A stretch of 64,000 nt of DNA from Roseitranquillus sp963709765 (GTDB taxonomy: Bacteria > Pseudomonadota > Alphaproteobacteria > Rhodobacterales > Rhodobacteraceae). The notes beneath the pieces are model-generated. The model was given only the letters and a program-made list of their open reading frames with translations. It did not search any database and was not told the origin of the DNA. The DNA is taken from assembly GCA_963709765.1 (NCBI GenBank), contig CAVPXL010000014.1, forward strand, positions 1 to 64,000, written 5' to 3'. Shown one piece after another: positions 9,712 to 21,007 of this stretch; position 1 is the stretch's first letter, and every line of letters begins with the position of its first letter. The position numbers were made by a program, and so were the translations under genes.

Positions 9712-10776
9712 TCATTTGCGCCAGCCCCGGAATTGCAGCGCGAAGGTTACTGCATGGTCGTCGTAGACGGCGACATTCGAGTTGCGCGCAGTCAGGCCGA
9801 GCGTGGCCGTCAGCCGGTCGCCGATGTCGCGCGCGACGCTCAGATTCCAGACCCGGTCCTCGCGTGTCCGGTCAAAAAACCGGCTGCCGCTTTCCTCCCG
9901 CACGCTCAGAACAAGGGTGCCCGGCGCGCCGAATATGTCGCGTGCGCCCCAGAGCGAGGCGGCCGCGGTGACGGCGGACCGGCCCCGCACCCGCTCGCCC
10001 GCGACCAGTTCGAATCCGACCAGTCCGAAACCCGGTCGCGCGGTCAACAGGCACAGGCTGGCGCCCGCCTGTTCGACACCCTCGGAATCCTCGAAGAACG
10101 CGCCAAGGGTCAGTTCATGGTCACCCCAACCGCTCGACACGACACGGCGATTGGCGAAGGCAAGGCGACGGGTGAATGTGGTGGAGAGCGCACGCTCGGT
10201 GCCGCGAAGCGAAACGCAGCCTTCGATCCAGCGCCAGTCCGCATAGGGCCGGGTGGTGCAAAGCTCGGCCTGGGCCGCTTGCCACATCAGATCGTGCGCG
10301 GGCGCATAGCGCCACGAAAGGCCGAGATCGGCTGTCATGCGCGCGCCGGCGCCCAGGGCCAGCGCGATACCCGCGCCGCCGTCGGCGCCGACCACGATGC
10401 CCTCCTTGGCGCGGCTTTCCTCGTCGATGACGAACTCGTAGCTGCCGACCAGGATCGACCGACCCGGGACGCCGGCATTGATGTTGTCGTCATAGGCGAG
10501 GGCGGGCGAGAACCGCAGCGAGGTATGGGCGATTTCAGCCACCCGCACGGACCGTTCGGTCAGGGCAAGCCGCCTGGCCAAAGCGACGGCCGGCTCTTCG
10601 AAACCCGCCGGCCGCTCACGCATGAGCGTGTAGAGCAGAAGCTCGCCGGAGCCCGATTGCGCCGCCGCCTCCCATGCCGCTTGCGCGGTGGCGGCAATCG
10701 GCAGCAGCACCGACAGACAGGCTGCCGTGGCAACGGCGAGTCGGCGCAGAACGCGGCCCGGCACCGTCGTCGACAT
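9712..10776 (-). CDS. Slam-like outer-membrane surface-lipoprotein assembly protein (predicted)
   Basis: A 354-aa exported protein with a signal peptide (cleavage near residues 31-34). A short helical stretch follows, then a long beta-barrel-like region from about residue 85 to the end. Features recalling Slam (DUF560, type XI secretion) are the segment F-S-P-A-L-A-Y-D-D-N-I-N at the barrel start and the last strands N-S-N-V-A-V-Y-D...F-A-L-Q-F. Slam barrels start and end this way. The N-terminal TPR part of classical Slam proteins is mostly missing, so the protein is short for the family. It begins on the stop of a TbpB-like lipoprotein gene (TGATG), the usual Slam-substrate pairing. Family assignment is by eye. 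Confidence 0.6.
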   Translation of the reverse strand: MSTTVPGRVLRRLAVATAACLSVLLPIAATAQAAWEAAAQSGSGELLLYTLMRERPAGFEEPAVALARRLALTERSVRVAEIAHTSLRFSPALAYDDNINAGVPGRSILVGSYEFVIDEESRAKEGIVVGADGGAGIALALGAGARMTADLGLSWRYAPAHDLMWQAAQAELCTTRPYADWRWIEGCVSLRGTERALSTTFTRRLAFANRRVVSSGWGDHELTLGAFFEDSEGVEQAGASLCLLTARPGFGLVGFELVAGERVRGRSAVTAAASLWGARDIFGAPGTLVLSVREESGSRFFDRTREDRVWNLSVARDIGDRLTATLGLTARNSNVAVYDDHAVTFALQFRGWRK

Positions 10777-11342
10777 CAGCGCTCGGTGACGAAGACGCCG
10801 GAGACCTCGTTGCGGTTCGACGTATCGCCGGCGATGATCCCGCTCAGGCCCTCAGCATTGCTGCCGCTGAAGCCGCCGAGGAGGTCGGCGATGACCGACC
10901 GCTTGCGGCCGCGCACCTCCATGTCGCCGACAAGGGTGCCAGTGACCAGATTCCCCGAGATCCGGCCGAAACTCATGTCGAGCTTGCCGTCCAAGGCGCC
11001 ATCGGTGCGGTGCTGGAAATTGCCGATCTCGCCGTCGACAAGGCCGCTGCGGAAATCTGCCCTCATCTCGACCTCGCCGGCGGTGTCGTAGGCCTCGTTC
11101 GGGGCGTTGAAGGCATCCGGGCCGACGGCGAACAAGGCCACCCCGTCATAGGTGGCGCGCCCTGTGGTCGGCATGGCCAAGGGGCGGGTGGCGACGACGG
11201 TCTCCCGACGGGCCGCGATCGCGTCTCCGAGCTTCAACATGTCGATGTAGCTTGTCTGGCTGCTGCTGCTGCCGCCACCGCCGCAGGCCGTCAAGGAAAC
11301 CAGCGCCAGGACGGGCAATGCGTGGGCTGCAAAATGTGTCAT
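10776..11342 (-). CDS. TbpB-like surface lipoprotein, putative Slam substrate
   Basis: A 188-aa lipoprotein. The signal peptide ends in a clear lipobox L-T-A-C followed by a G/S-rich linker. The mature part has the small beta-barrel pattern of transferrin-binding-protein-B C-lobes and HphA-like proteins: a G-x-A-x-Y-D-G strand near residue 64, alternating strands with G turns, and the ending S-G-I-I-A-G-D...V-S-G-V-F-V-T. It is probably exported to the outer-membrane surface by the overlapping downstream gene. No ligand (heme, metal, host protein) can be inferred. Confidence 0.62.
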   Translation of the reverse strand: MTHFAAHALPVLALVSLTACGGGGSSSSQTSYIDMLKLGDAIAARRETVVATRPLAMPTTGRATYDGVALFAVGPDAFNAPNEAYDTAGEVEMRADFRSGLVDGEIGNFQHRTDGALDGKLDMSFGRISGNLVTGTLVGDMEVRGRKRSVIADLLGGFSGSNAEGLSGIIAGDTSNRNEVSGVFVTER

Positions 11343-11639
11343 CGGATCGTCTTTCGAACTTCATGCAATCGGTCGGAGGAATGGGCCATGCACACCGCGT
11401 CGGGCAACCGGTCTTCGGAAGGCAGGGTTAAGGACGGCGCGACGTCAGGGAAGGCCCGCCTCCCGGGGAAACGGGGCCCGGACAACCGTCGTTACGCCAG
11501 CCTTGTGCGAACGTCCCGAAGCGGCGACGGACTGCGTCGTAAGTTGCGGCCGAACTCTCCTTTGGCGTCGCCGGCACAGCCTCGGCCGCCAGCATCCGGG
11601 CGCGCGCGCAAGAGTTGCCGGGGCCTTGGCACATGGGGA
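11343..11639. other. Intergenic region beside the transposase remnant
   Basis: Nearly 300 bp upstream of the TbpB-like gene with no supportable gene. It may contain the lipoprotein promoter and the eroded 3' part of the neighbouring insertion sequence, but no transposase motif is recognisable here. Confidence 0.4.
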
Positions 11640-12055
11640 CGCCATCGGCGGGGGCCTGCCCCCCCGTGAGCCGCAAGCAAATCCCGGAAACGCCGCAGAC
11701 CCCTTTTGCCGGTGGTCCTCGCGGATTGGGCGCCCATGATCACCGTCGTCGGATCGACCCGGCGTCCGGCCTTCAGCCGCGCCGCTCTACAAAGAATCCG
11801 GTGCGGTGGAACCCAGCCCGATCGAGCCGCCAGCGCCGGAAGTGCCACCAGACGGTGCCCGGGGGCGGAAGGTCCGCGGGCAACCTCCGCCATTGGCAGC
11901 CTGTCCGCAGGAGGTCGAGGATCAGGTCGGCGAAGTCATCCGCCCTGCCGAGGTGGAGGAAAATGCTGGACGATCAGAGCCTGCTGGGCGTGGGTTAGGT
12001 TGGTCGAGTCGCCGCGTTGCGCCGTCGCATGCCTCCAGCTCACTGGACAAGACAT
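11640..12055 (-). pseudogene. Decayed IS5-type (DUF4096) transposase
   Basis: Fragments of one transposase can be read on the minus strand in three frames. The first begins at the ATG 12055 and contains L-T-H-A-Q-Q-A-L-I, typical of the IS5/IS1031-group N-terminus. The second (~11960-11773) contains L-L-R-T-G-C-Q-W-R-R-L-P, then G-T-V-W-W-H-F-R-R-W. The third (~11765-11660) contains V-I-M-G-A-Q-S-A-R-T-T, the first catalytic-Asp region (D-x-Q-S-V-K-T-T in intact copies). In this copy the Asp is Gly. Frameshifts, the lost Asp and loss of the C-terminal half make it inactive. No terminal inverted repeats were identified. Confidence 0.75.
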
Positions 12056-12082
12056 GGCATCCGGCACCGGAACGGCGACGCT

Positions 12083-14644
<2,562 letters not shown>

Positions 14645-14708
14645 GCCATAGCCTTTCGCGCTCGCGCCGGCCGGCGGATGGTCGCCCACCCGCGCAATTC
14701 TCCGTATG

Positions 14709-15425
14709 TCACTGACCTTCGCGGGTTTCCTTGATGATCTCGCGCAATTGCGAGGCGTCCACGTAGCCGGGGACCACCGTCTCGCCGATGACGAATGACG
14801 GCGTGCCGCTGAGGTTCAGCGCCTGCGTAAGCTCCATCGACTTGCGAATATGATCATCGATCTCCGGCGCTTCCATGTCTGCGCGCAACCGGTCGAGATC
14901 AAGCCCGACACGTTCGGCCACGTCGAGCACACTCGCCTCGTCGGCGCGACCGGGCAGCGACATCATCGCGTCGTGGAATTCGTGGTACTTGTCCTGCTCC
15001 CGGGCCGCCAGCGCCGCGCGGGCTGCAAAGACGGAACCCTCGCCCAGGATCGGCCATTCGCGCATCACCATGCGCACGTTGGCGTCATCGGCCAGGAGCG
15101 TCGCCACCTCTTCGGAAGCGCGTTTGCAATAGGGGCAGTTGTAGTCGAAGAACTCCACGACCGTCACGTCGCCGTCAGGGTTGCCCAGAACCGGCGCACC
15201 GGCGACGAACTCCTCGCGGCGCTCGGCCAGGAGGGTCTCGGCCGCAGCTGCCTGCGCCTCCTCCTGCCGGGACTGCAGGACTCCCAGTGCCTCCATGACG
15301 ATCCCGGGGTTTTCGCGGATCGTCTCGAGCACCAGCTCGCGCACCCGGTCCTCGTCAAGTTCCTGCGCCGCCACGGGCAGGGCCAGCACAACGGCCGTCA
15401 GGCCGCCCGTCAGTATCTTCCACAT
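14709..15425 (-). CDS. Periplasmic DsbA-family thiol oxidoreductase (ScsC/DsbA-like)
   Basis: A 238-aa secreted thioredoxin-fold protein. It has a signal peptide ending near A-A-Q (residue ~21), a helical N-terminal extension, the active site C-P-Y-C in V-E-F-F-D-Y-N-C-P-Y-C (residues ~112-115), and a cis-proline loop G-T-P-S-F near 207. The N-terminal extension rich in A, E and Q resembles ScsC-type proteins, which are reduced by ScsB and protect periplasmic proteins under copper stress. It is co-oriented with and 64 bp upstream of copA, and divergent from a second DsbA-like gene joined to scsB. Confidence 0.85.
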   Translation of the reverse strand: MWKILTGGLTAVVLALPVAAQELDEDRVRELVLETIRENPGIVMEALGVLQSRQEEAQAAAAETLLAERREEFVAGAPVLGNPDGDVTVVEFFDYNCPYCKRASEEVATLLADDANVRMVMREWPILGEGSVFAARAALAAREQDKYHEFHDAMMSLPGRADEASVLDVAERVGLDLDRLRADMEAPEIDDHIRKSMELTQALNLSGTPSFVIGETVVPGYVDASQLREIIKETREGQ

Positions 15426-15625
15426 GATCGCATACTCCCGTCGCGGCCTCGTTCATGGCCGGATCGTGTTCCGGCCCTCCGGCCTGCTCATCTCTCCTTT
15501 GCGGACCTGCTGCAAGCCGCCTCGGCGTTATGTTGGCCGCCCAAGCAGCCGGCAGCCAGCCCCTCGCGCCAACGTGATGCCCCGGTGTGTTGCCCGTTCG
15601 GCCCCGAAGACGTCACAGACGGTTC

Positions 15626-16366
15626 GTGGCAACCTATCAGATCTCTCGCAGGACGGTGCTCGTTGGCGCGGCCGGAAGTCTCGCTCTGGCGGGGCTCGGC
15701 GGGGCTGTCGCGCGCCGTTTGGCCGCGCCTTCGCTGCACTTCGCGCCGCTCGACTCCCCGACGGGGTTCCGCCGTCTTGCCGACGACGCAATGGGCGGTC
15801 TGTCGCCATTGGCGGGGCTCGAGCGTGACGGGGCAAGCCTCGAAACACCCGGCGATATCTGCGAAGCGCTGTTCGGCGCTGTGCCCGACGGCAAGGTGCC
15901 GGTCGCTTCGTTCTCGGACTACAATTGCCCGTTCTGCAAGGTCCTGACGAAACGACTGGTGGCGCTGGAAGGAGGCCTTGATCTGGCGATCCGCTGGCAC
16001 GAACTGCCGATCCTATCGCCGGGCTCGGTCGAGGCGGCGCGTGGAGCGCTGGCCGCCGCGCGACAGGGGCGGTATGCCGAGTTTCACGATCGCCTGATGC
16101 GGACCTCGTTCCGTCCCAACGAATCCTACCTGAGAAACATGGCCCAAGCCCTCGATATGGATGCCGACCTGCTGATCGCCGACATGAACGGCAATGCCGT
16201 CGGGGACGAGTTGCGCCAGAGCCGCAGCCTTGCCCGCCTTTTCGGCATCGTGGGAACGCCGGCGCTGGTGGTGGGCCGGACCCTGCTGCAAGGCGCCGTC
16301 GACGAGAGCACGCTGCGCCGCCTTGTCGCGGCCGAGCGTGCGGAGGGTCCGCCGCCATGCGCCTGA
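15626..16366 (+). CDS. Second DsbA-family protein with twin-arginine-type leader
   Basis: A ~246-aa thioredoxin-fold protein. The leader contains S-R-R-T-V-L-V-G then a hydrophobic run, which fits a Tat-type signal. The active site C-P-F-C lies in F-S-D-Y-N-C-P-F-C (~residues 95-103) and the cis-proline segment is G-T-P-A-L-V-V. The start is uncertain: GTG 15626 is used, and TTG 15587 is in frame upstream. It overlaps scsB by 10 bp, so it is the likely redox partner of that membrane reductase. Confidence 0.8.
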   Translation: MATYQISRRTVLVGAAGSLALAGLGGAVARRLAAPSLHFAPLDSPTGFRRLADDAMGGLSPLAGLERDGASLETPGDICEALFGAVPDGKVPVASFSDYNCPFCKVLTKRLVALEGGLDLAIRWHELPILSPGSVEAARGALAAARQGRYAEFHDRLMRTSFRPNESYLRNMAQALDMDADLLIADMNGNAVGDELRQSRSLARLFGIVGTPALVVGRTLLQGAVDESTLRRLVAAERAEGPPPCA

Positions 16367-18420
16367 CCGCCCTCCTGCTCCTTCTCCTCGCGGCCCTGTC
16401 CGCGTCCCCGGCTCTCGCGGCCAGTTCGGCGCCTTATGCCTCGGGGGCGGTGCAGGCGCGCCTCGTCACCGCCGAGAACGGGATAACGCCCGATGCAAGC
16501 AGCCTGTCGGCGGGTCTCGACCTGACTCTCGGCGAGGGCTGGAAGACCTACTGGCGATCGCCGGGCGAAGTGGGACTGCCGCCCGAGATCGACTGGTCCG
16601 GGTCCGGGAATGTCGCGGAAGTCGAGATCCATTGGCCGGCGCCGACCCGGTTCCGCGCCTTCGGGATCGAGAATTTCGGCTACAAGCATCATCTGGTGCT
16701 TCCCCTGCAGGTGACACTGGATCGTCCCGGAGAGCCGGTGACGTTGCGCGCCGGGGTCTCGCTTCTGGTTTGCTCGGAAGTGTGCGTGCCCGAACGGTTC
16801 GACCTGACGCTCGATCTGGGGCCGGGGAGCGGGATCGACCCGGTGGCGGCCGAGCGCATCGCCGCCTTCGCGGCCCGCGTGCCGGAACTGGACCCGCCCG
16901 ACGTCAGGGTCCTGTCGGCGGCGCTGGACGAATCGTTCCTGACCGTCAGTGTCGGCGCCGACGCGGCGATAACCAACGGCGACATCTTCCCCGAGCGGGA
17001 AGGAGCTGCCTTCGGGACCCCGGACCTGCGTCCCGAGGGCGACGAGCTCTGGGCGCGCTTTCCGGTTCTGGCCAAAGGCGAGGGACCGCTTCAGGTCACG
17101 CTGACCCATGCGGGGCAGGCGGCGACCCTGAGGGCGCCGCTGGGCGAAACTCCGCCGGCTCCGCCCTTCGCCACGGACAGCGCCGGTGGCAGCGCAGCGG
17201 ACCTTGTCTGGATCGCGCTGGTGGCGGTGCTTGGCGGGCTGGTGCTGAACGTCATGCCGTGCGTGCTGCCGGTCCTGTCGATCAAGCTGGCCTCCGCGAT
17301 GAAGGCCGGCGGTCGGGACCGGGCGCGCGTCCGCGCGGGATTCGTCTTTGCGGCCGCGGGCGTGATGGCGTTCATGTGGACGCTGGCGGCAGGCACGCTG
17401 GCGGCGCGGGCGGCGGGGCTGTCGGTCGGCTGGGGCCTCCAATTCCAGAACCCGGTCTTCCTTACCGCGATGATCGTGCTCCTCGTGCTTTTCGCCGCGA
17501 ACCTCCTTGGTGCCTTCGAGATCAATCTGCCGTGGTCCTGGCAGAACCGCCTGGCGCGCGCCGACGGTACGCCAGGGCATTGGGGCGACTTCGCCACGGG
17601 CGCCTTCGCCGCAGTGCTGGCCACACCGTGCTCGGCGCCCTTCCTCGGGACGGCGGTCGCCTTCGCCCTGGCCGGGCGCGCGATCGATGTTTGGGTGATC
17701 TTCAGCGCGCTCGGTCTGGGGCTGGCACTGCCCTATCTGGCGATTGCCGCCGCCCCGGGGTCGGTGCGCCTGCTGCCCCGGCCCGGACGCTGGATGCTGG
17801 CGCTCAAGGCGGCGCTGGGAACATTGCTGGCCGCGACGGCCCTGTGGTTCCTGTGGGTTCTGGCCGGCGTCGCGGGCGGGCTGAGCGTGACGCTCGTCTG
17901 CGTGGCGCTCGCATTCGCGGTGACGCTGATCTGGCTGCGCGGCCGGGCTCCGCGCGCCGCGTTGCCGCTGGCGCTGACGCTGGTAGCCCTTGCGCTCTTC
18001 GTGCCGCTGCTGGCGCCGCCCCCGACACGACCCGTGGCCGAGGCAACATCCACGCGCTGGACCGCCTTCGACCGCGCCAGTGTGGCGCGCCGGGTCTCGG
18101 AAGGCGAAACGGTGTTCGTCGACGTGACCGCCGACTGGTGCCTGACCTGCAAGGCGAACAAGGCGCTCGTCCTGGACCGGAATCCCGTGGCCGAGGCGCT
18201 CTCTTCGCCCGGCGTGGTGCCGATGCGGGCGGATTGGACGCGACCGGACCCGGCGATCGCGCGGTATCTGCAGGGGTTCGGGCGCTACGGAATTCCCTTC
18301 AACGCGGTTTTCGGACCGGCCGCGCCCAATGGCATCGTCCTGCCCGAACTGCTGACCACCGACGGCGTGCTCGCCGCGCTGGCCGACGCAAGCGGCGCGC
18401 GGACTGCGCCAGACGAATAG
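16357..18420 (+). CDS. scsB: ScsB-type thiol:disulfide interchange transmembrane protein (DsbD family)
   Basis: A 687-aa inner-membrane electron conduit. It has a signal peptide, an N-terminal periplasmic domain (~25-270) with a C-x-x-x-C pair (V-C-S-E-V-C), and a membrane core (~285-560) with conserved cysteines in V-M-P-C-V-L-P and A-T-P-C-S-A-P-F. A C-terminal thioredoxin domain carries D-W-C-L-T-C-K. This three-part layout is that of DsbD/ScsB, which carries reducing power from cytosolic thioredoxin to periplasmic partners such as ScsC. The overlap with the upstream DsbA-like gene and proximity to copA support a copper and thiol-stress role. Confidence 0.92.
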   Translation: MRLTALLLLLLAALSASPALAASSAPYASGAVQARLVTAENGITPDASSLSAGLDLTLGEGWKTYWRSPGEVGLPPEIDWSGSGNVAEVEIHWPAPTRFRAFGIENFGYKHHLVLPLQVTLDRPGEPVTLRAGVSLLVCSEVCVPERFDLTLDLGPGSGIDPVAAERIAAFAARVPELDPPDVRVLSAALDESFLTVSVGADAAITNGDIFPEREGAAFGTPDLRPEGDELWARFPVLAKGEGPLQVTLTHAGQAATLRAPLGETPPAPPFATDSAGGSAADLVWIALVAVLGGLVLNVMPCVLPVLSIKLASAMKAGGRDRARVRAGFVFAAAGVMAFMWTLAAGTLAARAAGLSVGWGLQFQNPVFLTAMIVLLVLFAANLLGAFEINLPWSWQNRLARADGTPGHWGDFATGAFAAVLATPCSAPFLGTAVAFALAGRAIDVWVIFSALGLGLALPYLAIAAAPGSVRLLPRPGRWMLALKAALGTLLAATALWFLWVLAGVAGGLSVTLVCVALAFAVTLIWLRGRAPRAALPLALTLVALALFVPLLAPPPTRPVAEATSTRWTAFDRASVARRVSEGETVFVDVTADWCLTCKANKALVLDRNPVAEALSSPGVVPMRADWTRPDPAIARYLQGFGRYGIPFNAVFGPAAPNGIVLPELLTTDGVLAALADASGARTAPDE

Positions 18421-18511
18421 CGACAGGCGGAAAGCCCCGGCACCGTTCGCGCGCGAAACCAGGGGGGAACGCGGCGGGGCGTTCTGCCGTTGGCCCGCCG
18501 GAGGTAGCATC

Positions 18512-18964
18512 ATGCGCGCAGTCACCATCGGATTTCTGGCCCTTCTGGCCGCACCCGCTCAGGCCGAAGAGGTCGGCAAGGTGGGCGTGGACTGGGTTGG
18601 CAACGACATCGTCATCGAAGCCGTCGCGGACCCGAAGGTCCAGGGCGTTACCTGTCACATCGCCTATTTCGAGCGTTCGCTCATCGACCGGCTGAGCCAG
18701 GGCAACTGGTTCGAGGACCCGTCCAACGCCTCGATCGCCTGTCGCCAGACCGGCCCGATCCAGGTTGGCGACATCGACCGCTCGGAGGACGGCGAGGAAG
18801 TCTTCCGCGAACGCCGGTCGATCATCCTCAAGACCCTGCGGATCAAACGGATCTTCGACGAGGAGAACCAGACGCTGATCTATCTCGCGCATGCCCGCGA
18901 GCTGAACCAGGGCTCGGCGAAGATGTCGATCTCGACAGTGCCGCTCTACAATTCGGGGTCGTGA
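18512..18964 (+). CDS. creA: CreA family protein
   Basis: A 150-aa exported protein: a cleavable signal peptide (A-Q-A, ~residue 19), then the CreA signature G-V-T-C-H-I-A-Y-F near residue 48 and G-N-W-F-E-D-P-S-N-A-S-I-A-C-R-Q-T-G-P. The biochemical function of CreA is not known. A GGAGG site stands seven bases before the ATG. It follows scsB by 91 bp on the same strand, so it may be part of that transcript. Confidence 0.9.
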   Translation: MRAVTIGFLALLAAPAQAEEVGKVGVDWVGNDIVIEAVADPKVQGVTCHIAYFERSLIDRLSQGNWFEDPSNASIACRQTGPIQVGDIDRSEDGEEVFRERRSIILKTLRIKRIFDEENQTLIYLAHARELNQGSAKMSISTVPLYNSGS

Positions 18965-19003
18965 AGTCCGAATGGACCGCGATGCAGGTGGGGCGGGCCC
19001 GGC

Positions 19004-20158
19004 CTAGCGGACCACGCTGATCTTCAGCGTGACCTCATTCCGCTCATCCCCGCCGGCGCGCCGGTCACGGAATGTCGAAAGCGCGTCGAGGGCGGCGGCA
19101 AGCGGCGCCTCCTGACCGGTGTTGCGAGGGCTCGCGCCCTCCCACAGGTGCAGAAGTCCATCACGGATCTCGGCATGATCGCTTCGGCCGCCGAACTCGT
19201 GAGCGGCCAGCCCGGACACGATCCGGCTTGCGCGGACGCCCTGGTTGGCGATCCAGACGGCGCGCTCGGGTCGATCGAGCACTGCCTGCTGACTGAGCGG
19301 CGCCCCGTCCCGGTCAAGAATCTGACCTGCATCGTTCATGCGCGGCACCGACTGGTGATGCACCGCGATCACTTCCCAATGGCGGTTGAAGACCGGGCTC
19401 CCGGAACTCCCCGGTTCGGTGTCGCTGGTATACCAGCAATAGGCGTCGAGATCGCCGCCATCCTCCAGATGCAGCAGGGTCGAGTTGTGCATCACGACGG
19501 ACTTTGCCCGCCGCTTGGGATACTGCACGATCGCGACCGGGTCGCCGAGCGCGATCTTTCCCTGTTGGGCGATGACGGGGTGCCAGCCGCGGCCCTCGGT
19601 CGCCGCACGCATGTCCACGCTACCCTCGAGCGCCACGATGGTGGTGTCGAGCGCCGACGATGTGAACCAGAACCGATCCGGGTCGAAGCGGCAACTGGGC
19701 GCGGCTCCTGGCTCGGCCTCGAACCCGATGCGGGCCGTTCCCGCCGCCGTGGGTGAGGCAAGGACGTGGTTGTTCGTCATCACCAGATCCGGACTGACGA
19801 GAAATCCCGTCCCCTGCCAACCGTCGAACCCGTCGATCCGCCCGACTGACGCGGCTGCCACCAGTCCGCGCACGAAATAGTCCAGCCCCAGGAAATCGCG
19901 CGCCCCCATCACCCGCTCGCGCAGGCCCGGCAGCCCGATTGCCCGGCGCGCGTTCAGGGTGATCTGGTCGCTCAAGGCCTTGGTACGTTCCCGCCGCCTT
20001 GTCAGCGTCTGCCGGGCCGGCGTCTCGACCGCCTCTCCGGTCAGAACCCGGCCCCAGGCGTCGCGCAGTTGCGTCTCCACACGCGCGAAGCGGGCGATCA
20101 CATCGTCGCCAGGCAGGTGCCCGCCCGCGGTTTCGCCTCCGTCGATGCCGGACGCCAT
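19004..20158 (-). CDS. Trypsin-like serine peptidase
   Basis: A ~384-aa protein with an N-terminal helical region of about 110 residues (rich in R and E, no signal peptide seen). A chymotrypsin-fold peptidase domain follows. The likely triad is His in G-T-G-F-L-V-S-P-D-L-V-M-T-N-N-H-V (~residue 127), Asp in A-L-D-T-T-I-V (~171) and Ser in P-G-S-S-G-S-P-V-F (~258). A C-terminal ~100-residue extension is unassigned. Lack of a leader suggests cytosolic action, unlike DegP. The start at 20158 has AAGGGA upstream; the open frame extends 14 codons further. Substrate unknown. Confidence 0.78.
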   Translation of the reverse strand: MASGIDGGETAGGHLPGDDVIARFARVETQLRDAWGRVLTGEAVETPARQTLTRRRERTKALSDQITLNARRAIGLPGLRERVMGARDFLGLDYFVRGLVAAASVGRIDGFDGWQGTGFLVSPDLVMTNNHVLASPTAAGTARIGFEAEPGAAPSCRFDPDRFWFTSSALDTTIVALEGSVDMRAATEGRGWHPVIAQQGKIALGDPVAIVQYPKRRAKSVVMHNSTLLHLEDGGDLDAYCWYTSDTEPGSSGSPVFNRHWEVIAVHHQSVPRMNDAGQILDRDGAPLSQQAVLDRPERAVWIANQGVRASRIVSGLAAHEFGGRSDHAEIRDGLLHLWEGASPRNTGQEAPLAAALDALSTFRDRRAGGDERNEVTLKISVVR

Positions 20159-20251
20159 GTCGATCCCTTTCGCGCCATCGCAAGACCGCAAGCGTAGCAC
20201 CGGGTCGGACGCCGGAGCACACGTTGCCCCTCCTGCGAACGTTGCGCGCCG

Positions 20252-20280
20252 TTGACAGCACCGCCCGAGCGCCCGTAGCT
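20252..20280 (+). promoter_or_regulatory. Possible promoter upstream of pncA
   Basis: A perfect -35 hexamer TTGACA (20252-20257), with a weak -10 (GTAGCT, 20275-20280) after a 17-bp spacer. It lies 28 bp before the pncA ATG. Only the -35 is convincing. Confidence 0.35.
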
Positions 20281-20307
20281 CAACCGGTCCGACGAGGAGG
20301 AGACCCG

Positions 20308-20913
20308 ATGCGACCCGAGACCGAAGCCCTGCTGGCGATCGACGTCCAGATCGACTTCTGCCCCGGCGGCGCGCTCGCCGTTACCGACGGCGATGCCGTG
20401 GTCGACCCGATCAACGCATTGATGGACGACTTCGCCGTCCACGTCCTGACCCAGGACTGGCATCCGGCGGCGCACACATCGTTCGCCTCGCAGCACGAAG
20501 GGCAGGCACCGTTCGAGACCATCGAGATGCCATACGGCACGCAGGTTCTGTGGCCTGACCATTGCGTGCAGGGAACACCCGGCGCCGCCTTTCACCCAAG
20601 GCTCGCCGCCGACAGGGCCGACCTCATCATCCGCAAGGGATTCCGGGCCGCCATCGACAGCTATTCGGCGTTTTTCGAGAACGATCAGACGACGCCGACA
20701 GGCCTGGAAGGCTATCTCCGCAACCGTGGCGTCGAGCGAGTCGTGCTGGCCGGCCTCGCCACCGATTTCTGCGTTGCATGGTCGGCGCTTGACGCCGCCC
20801 GCCTCGGGTTCGCCGTCACGGTGATCGAGGACGCCTGCCGCGCCATCGACCTCGACAACTCGCTCGACCTTCAGCGCGACGCGATGCGCCGGGCCGGGAT
20901 CACTCTGGCCTGA
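20308..20913 (+). CDS. pncA: Nicotinamidase PncA
   Basis: Hydrolyses nicotinamide to nicotinate in NAD salvage. The 201-aa isochorismatase-fold protein shows the catalytic Asp in A-I-D-V-Q-I-D-F-C (residue ~10), metal ligands in D-W-H-P-x-x-H, the lysine in I-I-R-K-G, and the nucleophilic Cys in G-L-A-T-D-F-C-V (~153). GAGGAGG lies before the ATG. pncB follows on the same strand after 94 bp, so the two consecutive salvage steps are encoded together. Confidence 0.95.
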   Translation: MRPETEALLAIDVQIDFCPGGALAVTDGDAVVDPINALMDDFAVHVLTQDWHPAAHTSFASQHEGQAPFETIEMPYGTQVLWPDHCVQGTPGAAFHPRLAADRADLIIRKGFRAAIDSYSAFFENDQTTPTGLEGYLRNRGVERVVLAGLATDFCVAWSALDAARLGFAVTVIEDACRAIDLDNSLDLQRDAMRRAGITLA

Positions 20914-21007
20914 GACGCAGCGCCCGGCCCATGGCCCCGGCGCCAGTGCTCCTTTGACCCACCGACGCCCCCTCTCTATGCAGATGCGAGGCAACAGGGG
21001 TTCGGGC

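Noticed and set aside
20269..20287. gcgcccgtagctcaaccgg looks like the 5' end of a tRNA (acceptor and D-arm).
   Set aside because: The following bases do not form an anticodon arm, T-arm or matching acceptor strand; pncA begins within 25 bp. At most a chance match.
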